From Candidatus Benthicola azotiphorus (GTDB lineage Bacteria > Gemmatimonadota > Gemmatimonadetes > Palauibacterales > Palauibacteraceae): a stretch of 5,479 nt of DNA. Position 1 is the stretch's first letter. The number at the start of each line of letters is the position of its first letter. The stretch lies in NCBI GenBank assembly GCA_947581745.1, contig CANPVW010000045.1:1-5479 (forward strand), written 5' to 3'. The position numbers were made by a program, and so were the translations under genes. The notes below the pieces were generated by a model. The model was given only the letters and a program-made list of their open reading frames with translations, was not told the origin of the DNA and ran no database searches. Below, piece after piece: positions 1 through 5,479 of the stretch.

Positions 1-277
1 CCCCGCCGTCCTTCTGGGCGTTCGCGATGACGTGCAGGGTGAGGGTCGTCTTTCCGGAGGATTCGGGACCGAAGATCTCCGTCACCCGGCCGCGAGGAAC
101 TCCTCCGATGCCCGTGGCGTGGTCGAGCGACAGGCCGCCGGTCGATATCGACTCCGTCCGCACCCGGGCACCGTCCGCGCCGAGCCTCATGATCGCGCCT
201 TTCCCGTGTTGCCGCTCGATCTGGTTTATCGCCACGGACAGGGCCTTCTTGCGCTCGTCGTTCAGTTCCAGTGACAT
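1..277 (-). CDS. recA: RecA recombinase, N-terminal part (cut by window edge)
   Basis: RecA forms ATP-dependent filaments on single-stranded DNA. It drives homologous strand exchange and, in many bacteria, stimulates LexA self-cleavage. The first 92 residues are visible, about a quarter of a typical 340-360 residue RecA, and the gene runs off the left edge. The diagnostic stretches are all present: the N-terminal helix segment ending in GKGAIMRLG (residues 25-33), the ISTGGLSLD strand (44-52), GIGGVPRGR (56-64) and the Walker A loop GPESSGKTT (70-78), followed by LTLHVIANAQ. The ATG at 275-277 gives the N-terminus expected by alignment to E. coli RecA from memory. It has a GAGG Shine-Dalgarno five bases upstream. 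The CAT at 289-291 would be an ATG out of frame and is not used. The gene is divergent from the large ATPase gene, and nothing looks truncated or damaged in the visible part. Confidence 0.97.
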   Translation of the reverse strand, partial: MSLELNDERKKALSVAINQIERQHGKGAIMRLGADGARVRTESISTGGLSLDHATGIGGVPRGRVTEIFGPESSGKTTLTLHVIANAQKDGG

Positions 278-282
278 CGCCG

Positions 283-286
283 CCTC
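283..286 (-). promoter_or_regulatory. recA ribosome binding site
   Basis: On the minus strand the bases read GAGG, followed by a five-base spacer (CGGCG) and the ATG at 277. This supports that ATG as the recA start. Confidence 0.75.
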
Positions 287-326
287 GTCATCTCGTTCCA
301 GGGTGGTTTCGTCGTCGGTCGAATCC

Positions 327-355
327 AGTATAGGCAGGGGCTGTGACTTTCGCAA
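327..355 (-). promoter_or_regulatory. Sigma70-type promoter of recA
   Basis: On the minus strand there is a -35 box TTGCGA (355 down to 350), a 17-base spacer, and a -10 box TATACT (332 down to 327). Spacing is optimal and five of six -10 bases match the TATAAT consensus. Transcription would begin near 320, giving a leader of about 43 bases before the recA ATG. No E. coli-type (CTGT-N8-ACAG) or Gram-positive-type (GAAC-N4-GTTC) LexA operator overlaps it. Any SOS control would therefore need a divergent operator that I cannot recognise. Confidence 0.7.
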
Positions 356-516
356 TTTCTTCGGTTTTCCGCTTCGTTCCCTCCCCACCGATGTGCCTCG
401 ACGGCATCAACGCAAGCTCAATGATGACCACCACCCCGGCGTGCCGCCACGGGATGAGCCGGTTGCACCTGGACTGCGCTCACGGCAGGATGACGGCAGC
501 ACGAACTCTCGATCCC

Positions 517-522
517 AAGGAG
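517..522 (+). promoter_or_regulatory. Ribosome binding site that decides the ATPase start
   Basis: AAGGAG lies 11 bases before the ATG at 534, slightly long but acceptable spacing. The reading frame stays open upstream to position 27. That upstream part runs antisense to recA and has no protein-like character, so this Shine-Dalgarno is the main argument for starting at 534. The next in-frame ATG (549) has its purine-rich stretch immediately adjacent, which is too close. Confidence 0.65.
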
Positions 523-533
523 AAATAGCGCTC

Positions 534-2981
534 ATGCCCACGGAAGGGATGCAGATCGAAGCCTCGCAGTTCGAGAAGCTGGGCTCCTTCTACCTCGGAA
601 GGCAGGTGGACGCGAGCGACCCGAAGGCGGAAGGCCCCCTCCTCCTGTACGACGCCCGGGATCTCACGACGCACGCCGTGGCCGTCGGCATGACCGGCAG
701 CGGCAAGACCGGCCTCTGCCTCTCGCTGCTCGAGGAGGCGGCGATCGACGGTATTCCCGCGATAGCGATCGACCCGAAGGGAGACCTCGGCAATCTCCTC
801 CTCACGTTCCCGAACCTCGCACCCTCGGATTTCCGGCCCTGGATCGACGAAGCGAAGGCCTCTCGGGAAGGCATCACCCCGGACGAGCTGGCGGAGCAGG
901 AGGCGGCGAAGTGGAAGCACGGGCTCGCTTCCTGGGGACAGGACGGAGACCGGATCGCGCGCATGAGACAGGCTGTGGACCTCGCCGTCTACACGCCCGG
1001 AGCCGGTCACGGACTCCCCCTGGCGGTGCTGCGCTCGCTCGCCGCCCCCCCGGCGGATCTCGCCGTGGACCCGGACGCGGCGCGCGAGCGCATCGCTTCG
1101 ACGGTGTCCGCCCTCCTCGCCCTGGCCGGAGAGGAAGCCGACCCGCTGCAGAGCCGCGAACACATACTGCTGTCGCACATCGTCGAACGAGCCTGGGGCG
1201 AGGGCGTCGACCTCGACCTCGAGTCGGTGATCCGGGCCGTTCAATCGCCCGGCTTCGAACGCGTCGGGGTCCTGGACCTCGAATCCTTCTTTCCCGAGAA
1301 GGACCGTTTCGCGCTCGCCATGCGTCTCAACAACCTGCTCGCCGCACCGGGATTCGAGGCGTGGCTCGAAGGGGAGCCGCTCGACATCGGCCGGCTGCTT
1401 TACACGGACACCGGAAGGCCCCGGATCTCGATCCTCTCGATCGCTCACCTCGGCGACGCCGAGCGGATGTTCCTCGTCACGCTCGTGCTCAATGAACTGC
1501 TGTCCTGGATCCGATCGCGGCCGGGCACCTCGAGCCTGCGCGCCATCCTGTACATGGACGAGGTGCTCGGATATCTGCCACCGTCCCGCATCCCGCCGTC
1601 GAAGCCGCCGCTCCTCACGCTTCTCAAGCAGGCGAGAGCCTACGGGCTGGGCATCGTCCTGGCGACGCAGAACCCGGTAGACCTGGATTACAAGGCACTC
1701 AGCAACGCGGGGACGTGGTTCCTCGGCCGGTTGCAGACGGAGCGCGACAAGATGCGGGTCATGGATGGGCTGGACGGGGCCGCCGCGTTCGCCGAATCCG
1801 GACTCGACCGGCAGGAGATGGACCGCATCCTCGGCGGGCTGGAGAGCAGGACCTTTCTCCTCAACAACGTTCACGAAGAGGGGCCGGTGCTGTTCCGGAC
1901 TCGCTGGGCCATGTCGTACCTGCGGGGGCCGATGGCCAGGCCCGAAATCCGGAAGCTGATGGAGGGACGCCGCGCGGCGTCCGTTGCCGGCAGGCCTTCG
2001 CCGGCGGCGGATCACGCCGAAACGAAGGCGGCGGCGCACGGGAACGCGGACTCTGCTGGCGGGACGAAGATCGAGCGCCCCCTGCTGCCCGGCGGAATCG
2101 AGGAGGTCTTCGTCACGCCGTCGTCCGGTCCTTCGGACGGACCCTATCACCCCGTACTGCTTGCCGAGGTCGACCTGCACTACGTGCGTGCCGCCCTGAA
2201 CCTGGACCGGTGGGAACACCTCGTATGCGTGGCACCGCTGCCCCGCGAGACGCCCGCCGATCCGTGGCAGGAGATGGAGACCCTGGAATCGCTCGAGGTG
2301 ACGGGTGACCCGCTGCCTGGAGTCCCTTTCGGAGAGCTCCCGGCGGCAGCCGCCCGGCCCTCGAGTTACCGCTCCTGGACGACGGCACTGAAGGGTCACC
2401 TGTACCGGAATCGTCCGCTTCAGCTGTATCGATCGAGAGCACTGAAGCTCGTCTCGGAGCCCGGCGAGTCCGAGGCAGACTTCAGGGTGAGACTCCGGGA
2501 AGCCTTGCGCGAGGCTCGCGATGGCGACGTCGACTCCCTCAGAGAAAGGTATGCCTCGCGCGTGTCGAAGATCGACGACCGGATCCGGAGGGCCGAGGAG
2601 AGGGTCGAGCGCGAGAGGTCTCAGTACTCACAGCAGAAGCTGCAAGCCGCCATTTCCGTCGGATCGACCATCGCGGACGCGTTTCTCGGGCGCAGGAAGG
2701 TGAGCCGCACGAGTCTAGGTCGGGCGACCACGGCCATGCGCGGGGCCGGACGCGCGTCGCGGGAGCTCGAAGACGTGCGACGGGCGGAGGAGAGCGTCGA
2801 GGAGCTGCGAGCTCAGCGCGCGGGACTGGAGGAAGAGCTCACCCGGGAGCTGGAATCGGTCAGAGAACGGCTCGCCGACGAGCAGCTCGACCTGGAAGAC
2901 GTCCCGGTCGCACCCCGGAAGGCCGACATCGCGGTCCGCCGGGTCGTGCTGGCGTGGCGGCGCGCCAACGGCCCCACATGA
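534..2981 (+). CDS. HerA/FtsK-like P-loop ATPase (DUF87/COG0433-type) with C-terminal coiled coils
   Basis: This 815-residue protein carries a RecA-fold motor core of the HerA/FtsK type. Such ATPases are ring-forming DNA translocases or helicases, but the substrate here is unknown. Walker A is GMTGSGKT (residues 52-59, K58), followed by the strand AIAIDPKGDLGN (77-88) typical of this group. Walker B is ILYMDE (338-343, D342/E343), a sensor-like ATQN is at 377-380, and a possible arginine finger is R399 in FLGRLQTERDK. A helical insertion lies between Walker A and B (about 100-290). After an Ala/Gly-rich linker (about 479-512) comes a mixed domain (513-640), then two charged helical coiled-coil stretches (about 660-705 and 741-788). 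A Gly/Ser/Ala-rich turn separates the coils (about 708-740). The cytoplasm is the expected location, with no signal peptide or membrane helix. No NurA-like nuclease gene is adjacent, so the classic HerA-NurA pairing is not supported. The motor assignment is firm and the biological role is not known. Confidence 0.85.
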   Translation: MPTEGMQIEASQFEKLGSFYLGRQVDASDPKAEGPLLLYDARDLTTHAVAVGMTGSGKTGLCLSLLEEAAIDGIPAIAIDPKGDLGNLLLTFPNLAPSDFRPWIDEAKASREGITPDELAEQEAAKWKHGLASWGQDGDRIARMRQAVDLAVYTPGAGHGLPLAVLRSLAAPPADLAVDPDAARERIASTVSALLALAGEEADPLQSREHILLSHIVERAWGEGVDLDLESVIRAVQSPGFERVGVLDLESFFPEKDRFALAMRLNNLLAAPGFEAWLEGEPLDIGRLLYTDTGRPRISILSIAHLGDAERMFLVTLVLNELLSWIRSRPGTSSLRAILYMDEVLGYLPPSRIPPSKPPLLTLLKQARAYGLGIVLATQNPVDLDYKALSNAGTWFLGRLQTERDKMRVMDGLDGAAAFAESGLDRQEMDRILGGLESRTFLLNNVHEEGPVLFRTRWAMSYLRGPMARPEIRKLMEGRRAASVAGRPSPAADHAETKAAAHGNADSAGGTKIERPLLPGGIEEVFVTPSSGPSDGPYHPVLLAEVDLHYVRAALNLDRWEHLVCVAPLPRETPADPWQEMETLESLEVTGDPLPGVPFGELPAAAARPSSYRSWTTALKGHLYRNRPLQLYRSRALKLVSEPGESEADFRVRLREALREARDGDVDSLRERYASRVSKIDDRIRRAEERVERERSQYSQQKLQAAISVGSTIADAFLGRRKVSRTSLGRATTAMRGAGRASRELEDVRRAEESVEELRAQRAGLEEELTRELESVRERLADEQLDLEDVPVAPRKADIAVRRVVLAWRRANGPT

Positions 2982-3000
2982 CGGCACGGGAGGCCGAGCG

Positions 3001-4035
3001 TCACGCGACCGCCTCTCTGAGAGCCTCGACACAGCGCTCCACCCCGTGATCGTCGACGTCCAGGTGCGTCACCGCACGGAGTCTCCCGGGACCTGCGGAC
3101 AGCACCAGGACTCCTCGAGCCTCCAGGCCGTCGGCGACGGCGGCTTCGTCCAGTCCTTCCTTCTCGACGCGGATCATCACGATGTTCGTATCCGGCGGAT
3201 CGGCGCGGAGGCCGTCCAGCGCATCGGCCTCCCTCGCCAGCCACCGGGCCCTTTCGTGATCTTCGGCGAGCCGTTCGACGTTGTTGTCCAGTGCCCACAG
3301 CCCGGCGCCGGCCAGTATCCCGACCTGGCGCATGCCGCCTCCGAGCCGTTTGCGGACCGTCCAGGCATGGGAGATCAGGTCCGCCGGACCGGCGAGCAGG
3401 GAGCCCACCGGACATCCCAGGCCTTTCGAGAGACTGATCATGACCGTGTCGGCACAGGCCGCGAAGTCGGCGAGCGAAGTGCCCGAAGCCACCGATGCGT
3501 TCCACAGTCGCGCGCCGTCGAGATGCACGGGGAGCGACCGCTCCGTCGCGAGCTCGCTGATGGCCTGCATGGCGGCCAGGGGCACGACCGAGCCACCGTG
3601 CATGTTGTGGGTGTTCTCCACGCATACGAGGGTCGTCGACGGATGGTGCCGGTCCCCCGGGCGGACCGCACGGGCCACATCACTCGCCCGCAGCTCGCCG
3701 CCCTCGGACCGAACCGGGTGCAGCTGAACGCCGGACAGCCAGGCCGCATCCGCGTATTCGTAGTGGAATACGTGCGACTCCGCCTCGCAGATGGCCTCGG
3801 TACCCGGACGGGTGTGGAGAAGCAGCGCCGTCTGGTTCGCCTGGGTCCCGGACGGGAAGAACAGCGCGGCGTCCTTTCCGAGCAGCCCGGCGACACGGCG
3901 CTCGAGCAGATCGACGGTCGGGTCCTTGCCGAGGACATCGTCTCCCACCTCGGCATCCGCCATCGCGCGGCGCATTCCGGGAGAGGGCCGGGTTACCGTG
4001 TCCGATCGCAGGTCGACGACCCCAGCCCCGGTCAT
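3001..4035 (-). CDS. ltaE: Low-specificity L-threonine aldolase (PLP enzyme)
   Basis: The enzyme cleaves L-threonine or L-allo-threonine to glycine and acetaldehyde in the cytoplasm, using pyridoxal phosphate (fold type I). At 344 residues it has the usual family length. Recognisable motifs, numbered from the ATG at 4035, are VDLRSDTVTRP near the N-terminus, GDDVLGKDPTV (31-41), PSGTQAN (61-67), the cofactor-stacking histidine H88, and HLDGAR (171-176, D173 and R176). SLSKGLGCPVGS follows, with the Schiff-base lysine K204, then RKRLGGGMRQ (228-237) and RAVTHLD (320-326, substrate-carboxylate arginine R320). All key residues of E. coli LtaE are present by memory alignment. A GTG one codon upstream (4038) is possible, but the ATG has the better spacing, seven bases from GAGGG. 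It is the last gene of the minus-strand cluster, ten bases after the zinc-ribbon gene. The exact substrate stereopreference cannot be read from sequence. Confidence 0.95.
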   Translation of the reverse strand: MTGAGVVDLRSDTVTRPSPGMRRAMADAEVGDDVLGKDPTVDLLERRVAGLLGKDAALFFPSGTQANQTALLLHTRPGTEAICEAESHVFHYEYADAAWLSGVQLHPVRSEGGELRASDVARAVRPGDRHHPSTTLVCVENTHNMHGGSVVPLAAMQAISELATERSLPVHLDGARLWNASVASGTSLADFAACADTVMISLSKGLGCPVGSLLAGPADLISHAWTVRKRLGGGMRQVGILAGAGLWALDNNVERLAEDHERARWLAREADALDGLRADPPDTNIVMIRVEKEGLDEAAVADGLEARGVLVLSAGPGRLRAVTHLDVDDHGVERCVEALREAVA

Positions 4036-4042
4036 CACACGT

Positions 4043-4047
4043 CCCTC
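4043..4047 (-). promoter_or_regulatory. Threonine aldolase ribosome binding site overlapping upstream stop codon
   Basis: GAGGG on the minus strand shares two bases with the TGA stop (4048-4046) of the zinc-ribbon gene and lies seven bases before the ATG at 4035. Ribosomes finishing the upstream gene would sit on this site, which suggests translational coupling. It also favours ATG 4035 over GTG 4038. Confidence 0.7.
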
Positions 4048-4390
4048 AACTCAGCGCTCCACCGCACGCGGAACAGAAGTGCGCCCCCTGCCCGACCCCC
4101 GCCCCACATCCGGGGCAGGTCCGATCCGGGGTCACCTCCCCCAGCTCGTCCCGGGCGGCGAGAGCATCCCTGGCGTATCGCGCCCGCAGGAGCGCGTAGT
4201 CGCCGTCGGACACCTTTCCCGTCTGATACTCGAACTCGAGCTCCCGGAGCGCTTCGATGGCAGCCTCCTTCCGAGACTCGGCCGAGCCGTCGTCCCTTCC
4301 TTCCCGCCAGCGTCCCTCTATCATCGGGGCGAAGATCACTGCCGCGACGAGAACCGCCATGATGGATCCGAATATGTAGACCGCGTACAC
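4046..4390 (-). CDS. Small membrane-anchored zinc-ribbon protein with CcmI-like helical segment
   Basis: This 114-residue protein has three parts. An N-terminal hydrophobic helix (about residues 3-23, YAVYIFGSIMAVLVAAVIFAP) is probably a membrane anchor. A charged helical segment (about 37-84) contains ALRELEFEYQTGKVSDGDYALLRARY, which resembles the N-terminal region of CcmI-type cytochrome c biogenesis proteins (ELEFDxxxGKLSxxDYxxL). A C-terminal zinc ribbon has CPGC (C92, C95) and CSAC (C106, C109), ending four residues later. The positive-inside pattern (EGRWREGR after the helix) suggests the ribbon faces the cytoplasm. The start is GTG at 4388-4390 with GGAGG four bases upstream. The first internal ATG (codon 11) would destroy the membrane helix. 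No heme or Ccm genes lie nearby, so a cytochrome role is not supported by context. I assign no function. The gene is real, judging by its domain pattern, ribosome site and operon spacing. Confidence 0.85.
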   Translation of the reverse strand: MYAVYIFGSIMAVLVAAVIFAPMIEGRWREGRDDGSAESRKEAAIEALRELEFEYQTGKVSDGDYALLRARYARDALAARDELGEVTPDRTCPGCGAGVGQGAHFCSACGGALS

Positions 4391-4394
4391 CTTG

Positions 4395-4399
4395 CCTCC
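4395..4399 (-). promoter_or_regulatory. Ribosome binding site supporting a GTG start
   Basis: A full GGAGG on the minus strand precedes the GTG at 4390 by four bases. The spacing is short but the match is strong. It supports the GTG start of the zinc-ribbon gene over the ATG ten codons further in. Confidence 0.6.
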
Positions 4400-4415
4400 A
4401 GTCGTCAGAGCACTG

Positions 4416-4952
4416 TCACTGCCGGGCCGCGTGCCTGGGACGCCGCTTCGCTCGCCACTCGGTCGCGAGCTCCAGAGCGCGGGCCACGGCGGCGGCCGGA
4501 TCGTCGAATCGCTCGATCTCGAATCGCTCCCCCAGGGAGTCGCGGACGCCCACGAGAGGGAGTCCGGTCTTCATGCAGAGGGCGGCCTCGTTCACCGTAC
4601 CCCATCCGCCGGCCACCGCGATCACCGCCTCCGAGGCCCTGACCACCAGGAAGTTGCGAGCCTCCCCCAGTCCCGTGGCGATCGGGATCGACACTCCGTC
4701 CGCGGCTCGCTCCGGATCGTCGCCCGGGAGGAGCCCGAGAACGGCGCCGCCTTCCAGACAGGCCCCCTCGGCAGCGGCCGCCATCACCCCTCCACCCCCA
4801 CCGCACACGACAAGCGCCTCGGCGCGGGCCAGCGCCCGTCCGACGGCGTGCGCCGTGGCCCAGATCACCGCGTCGGCGCTCGCAGACCCGATGACGCCGA
4901 TCCGCAGAGGCCTCGGCGCGACGGTCCGGTCTCCATCGACCCTCGGATCCAT
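4416..4952 (-). CDS. TIGR00725/LOG-like Rossmann-fold nucleotide-binding protein
   Basis: A 178-residue protein of the SLOG superfamily that includes LOG cytokinin hydrolases, 'lysine decarboxylase-like' proteins and molybdenum-cofactor carrier-like proteins. The motifs seen are RIGVIGSASA (residues 17-26), the glycine-rich loop CGGGGGVM with AAAEGA following (50-63), GGAVLGLLPG (68-77), IATGLGEARNFLVVR (91-105) and VAGGWGTVNEAA (113-124). LOG enzymes carry PGGxGTxxE. Here the core is GGWGTVNE, with alanine in place of the proline and the Glu (E122) retained, which fits the TIGR00725 branch better than true LOG. Members probably bind a nucleotide or phosphoribosyl ligand, but the reaction is not established. 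The first 14 residues are polar and probably disordered. The ATG at 4952 is only two bases past the glpK stop and is served by GGAGGAG seven bases upstream. The 25-base gap to the next gene suggests co-transcription. Confidence 0.88.
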   Translation of the reverse strand: MDPRVDGDRTVAPRPLRIGVIGSASADAVIWATAHAVGRALARAEALVVCGGGGGVMAAAAEGACLEGGAVLGLLPGDDPERAADGVSIPIATGLGEARNFLVVRASEAVIAVAGGWGTVNEAALCMKTGLPLVGVRDSLGERFEIERFDDPAAAVARALELATEWRAKRRPRHAARQ

Positions 4953-4954
4953 GG

Positions 4955-5479
4955 TCAGGCTCCTCCGTCAGCGGCCTGATGTGCCCAGTGGATAGCCGTC
5001 CGTACGGCCCGGCGCCAGCCCGCGACATCGACCGCACCGGCCGCGTGCGATTCGGGATCGGGCTCGAACACCGTCTCCTCTCCCCTCGCCGCGAGGAACT
5101 CCTCCGGCTCTTCCCACACGCCGGCCTGCAGGCCGGCGAGACCCGCCGCTCCGATCGCCGTCAGCTCGGTGGCGGCCGGCCGGAGGACCGGAACGCCCAG
5201 CACATCAGCCTGAAACTGCATCAGCCAGTCGTTCGCCGCCGCTCCCCCATCCACTCGAAGCGACCTCAGCTCGAGGCCCGCGCCGCCGGCCATCGCTTGC
5301 AGCGCGTCCAGCGTGGAGTACGCCATGGCTTCGAGCGCGGCCCGCACCAGGTGCTCGCGCCGGGAGCCCCTGGACAGCCCCGTGATCGTCCCGCGGGCGT
5401 CCGGTTCCCAGAACGGAGTGCCCAGCCCCGTGAGCGAGGGCACGAAGAACACGCCGTCCGTCGACTCGAGGGAACGGGC
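4955..5479 (-). CDS. glpK: Glycerol kinase, C-terminal part (cut by window edge)
   Basis: Glycerol kinase (FGGY family) phosphorylates glycerol with ATP to give sn-glycerol 3-phosphate for glycolysis and phospholipid synthesis. The last 174 residues are visible, about one third of a typical 500-residue enzyme, and the frame is open to the right edge. The segment follows E. coli GlpK closely: VPSLTGLGTPFWEPDARG (visible residues 13-30), then a match to the second FGGY kinase signature (G30-E50, with G34, L35, H43, A47 and E50). The nucleotide-binding loop VDGGAAANDWLMQFQ follows (76-90), then TAIGAAGLAGLQAGVW (107-122). The spacing WEPDARG is characteristic of glycerol kinase within the family. 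The catalytic aspartate and any fructose-bisphosphate site lie in the missing part. Its TGA (4957-4955) is two bases from the next start, and its last codons hold that gene's ribosome site, so the downstream gene is probably translated by coupling. Confidence 0.95.
   Translation of the reverse strand, partial: ARSLESTDGVFFVPSLTGLGTPFWEPDARGTITGLSRGSRREHLVRAALEAMAYSTLDALQAMAGGAGLELRSLRVDGGAAANDWLMQFQADVLGVPVLRPAATELTAIGAAGLAGLQAGVWEEPEEFLAARGEETVFEPDPESHAAGAVDVAGWRRAVRTAIHWAHQAADGGA
4960..4966 (-). promoter_or_regulatory. Ribosome binding site inside the glpK 3' end
   Basis: GGAGGAG on the minus strand lies within the final codons of glpK, seven bases before the ATG at 4952. Its strength and position fix the start of the LOG-like gene and suggest termination-reinitiation coupling with glpK. 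Confidence 0.75.
5119..5138. repeat. Perfect 20-base palindrome within glpK
   Basis: The bases from CGCCGGCCTG to CAGGCCGGCG form a perfect inverted repeat with no loop and end exactly where A-A mismatch flanks begin. It lies in the glpK codons for Ala-Gly-Leu-Gln-Ala-Gly. GCCGGC (Ala-Gly) and CTGCAG (Leu-Gln) are each self-complementary, so coding plus GC-rich codon choice can explain it. No regulatory role is claimed. Confidence 0.6.

Noticed and set aside
91..107. 17-base exact match between recA (91-107) and glpK (5090-5106), CGCGAGGAACTCCTCCG
   Set aside because: It sits in different frames of two conserved genes and has no further copies that I could see. It is built from common GC-rich codons, so coincidence is likelier than a repeat family.
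463..491. Possible promoter for the ATPase gene (TTGCAC, 17 bases, CAGGAT)
   Set aside because: Spacing is right but each hexamer matches consensus at only three of six positions, which is expected by chance. The true promoter is not identified.
343..528. 61-codon plus-strand frame in the spacer between recA and the ATPase
   Set aside because: It has no Shine-Dalgarno worth the name and no protein-like pattern, it overlaps the recA -35 region, and it ends just before the ATPase start.
480..2399. Long minus-strand open frame (639 codons) opposite the ATPase gene
   Set aside because: It is a GC-bias shadow: Arg/Gly/Pro-rich with no motif, whereas the plus-strand frame has clear Walker A and B motifs and a ribosome site.
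2982..3000. Intrinsic terminator between the convergent genes
   Set aside because: The 19 bases contain no stem of useful length and no T-run on either strand.
3753..3772. Inverted repeat with 7-base arms (CGTATTC / GAATACG) and a 6-base loop
   Set aside because: It lies inside the threonine aldolase codons for a conserved His-Val-Phe-His-Tyr-Glu-Tyr stretch, has no T-run, and is explained by coding.
3046..4362. Plus-strand open frame (438 codons) opposite threonine aldolase and the zinc-ribbon gene
   Set aside because: It has no recognisable domain and is fully antisense to two well-supported genes, one with every catalytic residue of its family.

Overview
The window is a GC-rich (about two-thirds G+C by eye), densely coding piece of bacterial chromosome. 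It holds six protein genes, two of them cut by the window edges. The genes are housekeeping or metabolic in type, and I see no rRNA, tRNA, CRISPR array, IS element, phage gene or toxin-antitoxin pair. Long open shadow frames opposite real genes fit strong GC bias at third codon positions. Neither base composition nor codon use shifts visibly along the window, so nothing suggests recent transfer. The phylum cannot be fixed from this. A GC-rich environmental lineage such as Gemmatimonadota or a relative is a guess, not a result.

Layout. At the left edge, on the minus strand, is the 5' end of recA with a convincing sigma70-type promoter. Across a 256-base divergent spacer, on the plus strand, lies a large HerA/FtsK-like P-loop ATPase of 815 residues with a coiled-coil C-terminus. 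It converges, with only 19 bases between stop codons, on a compact minus-strand cluster. In transcription order that cluster is glycerol kinase (glpK, 3' part only), a TIGR00725/LOG-like Rossmann protein, a small membrane-anchored zinc-ribbon protein, and a low-specificity L-threonine aldolase.

How the genes work together. The four minus-strand genes are separated by 2, 25 and 10 bases. At two junctions the Shine-Dalgarno sequence overlaps or closely abuts the upstream stop codon, which suggests one transcript with translational coupling. Glycerol kinase makes glycerol 3-phosphate and threonine aldolase makes glycine, so the cluster looks like mixed central metabolism rather than one pathway. 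RecA and the ATPase share an upstream region and are both ATP-driven (RecA certainly on DNA, the ATPase only by family resemblance), but a functional link is speculative.

Novelty. I found no clear previously undescribed multi-gene system. The best candidates for a second look are the C-terminal half of the lone HerA-like ATPase and the small protein that joins a transmembrane helix, a CcmI-like helical segment and a zinc ribbon.
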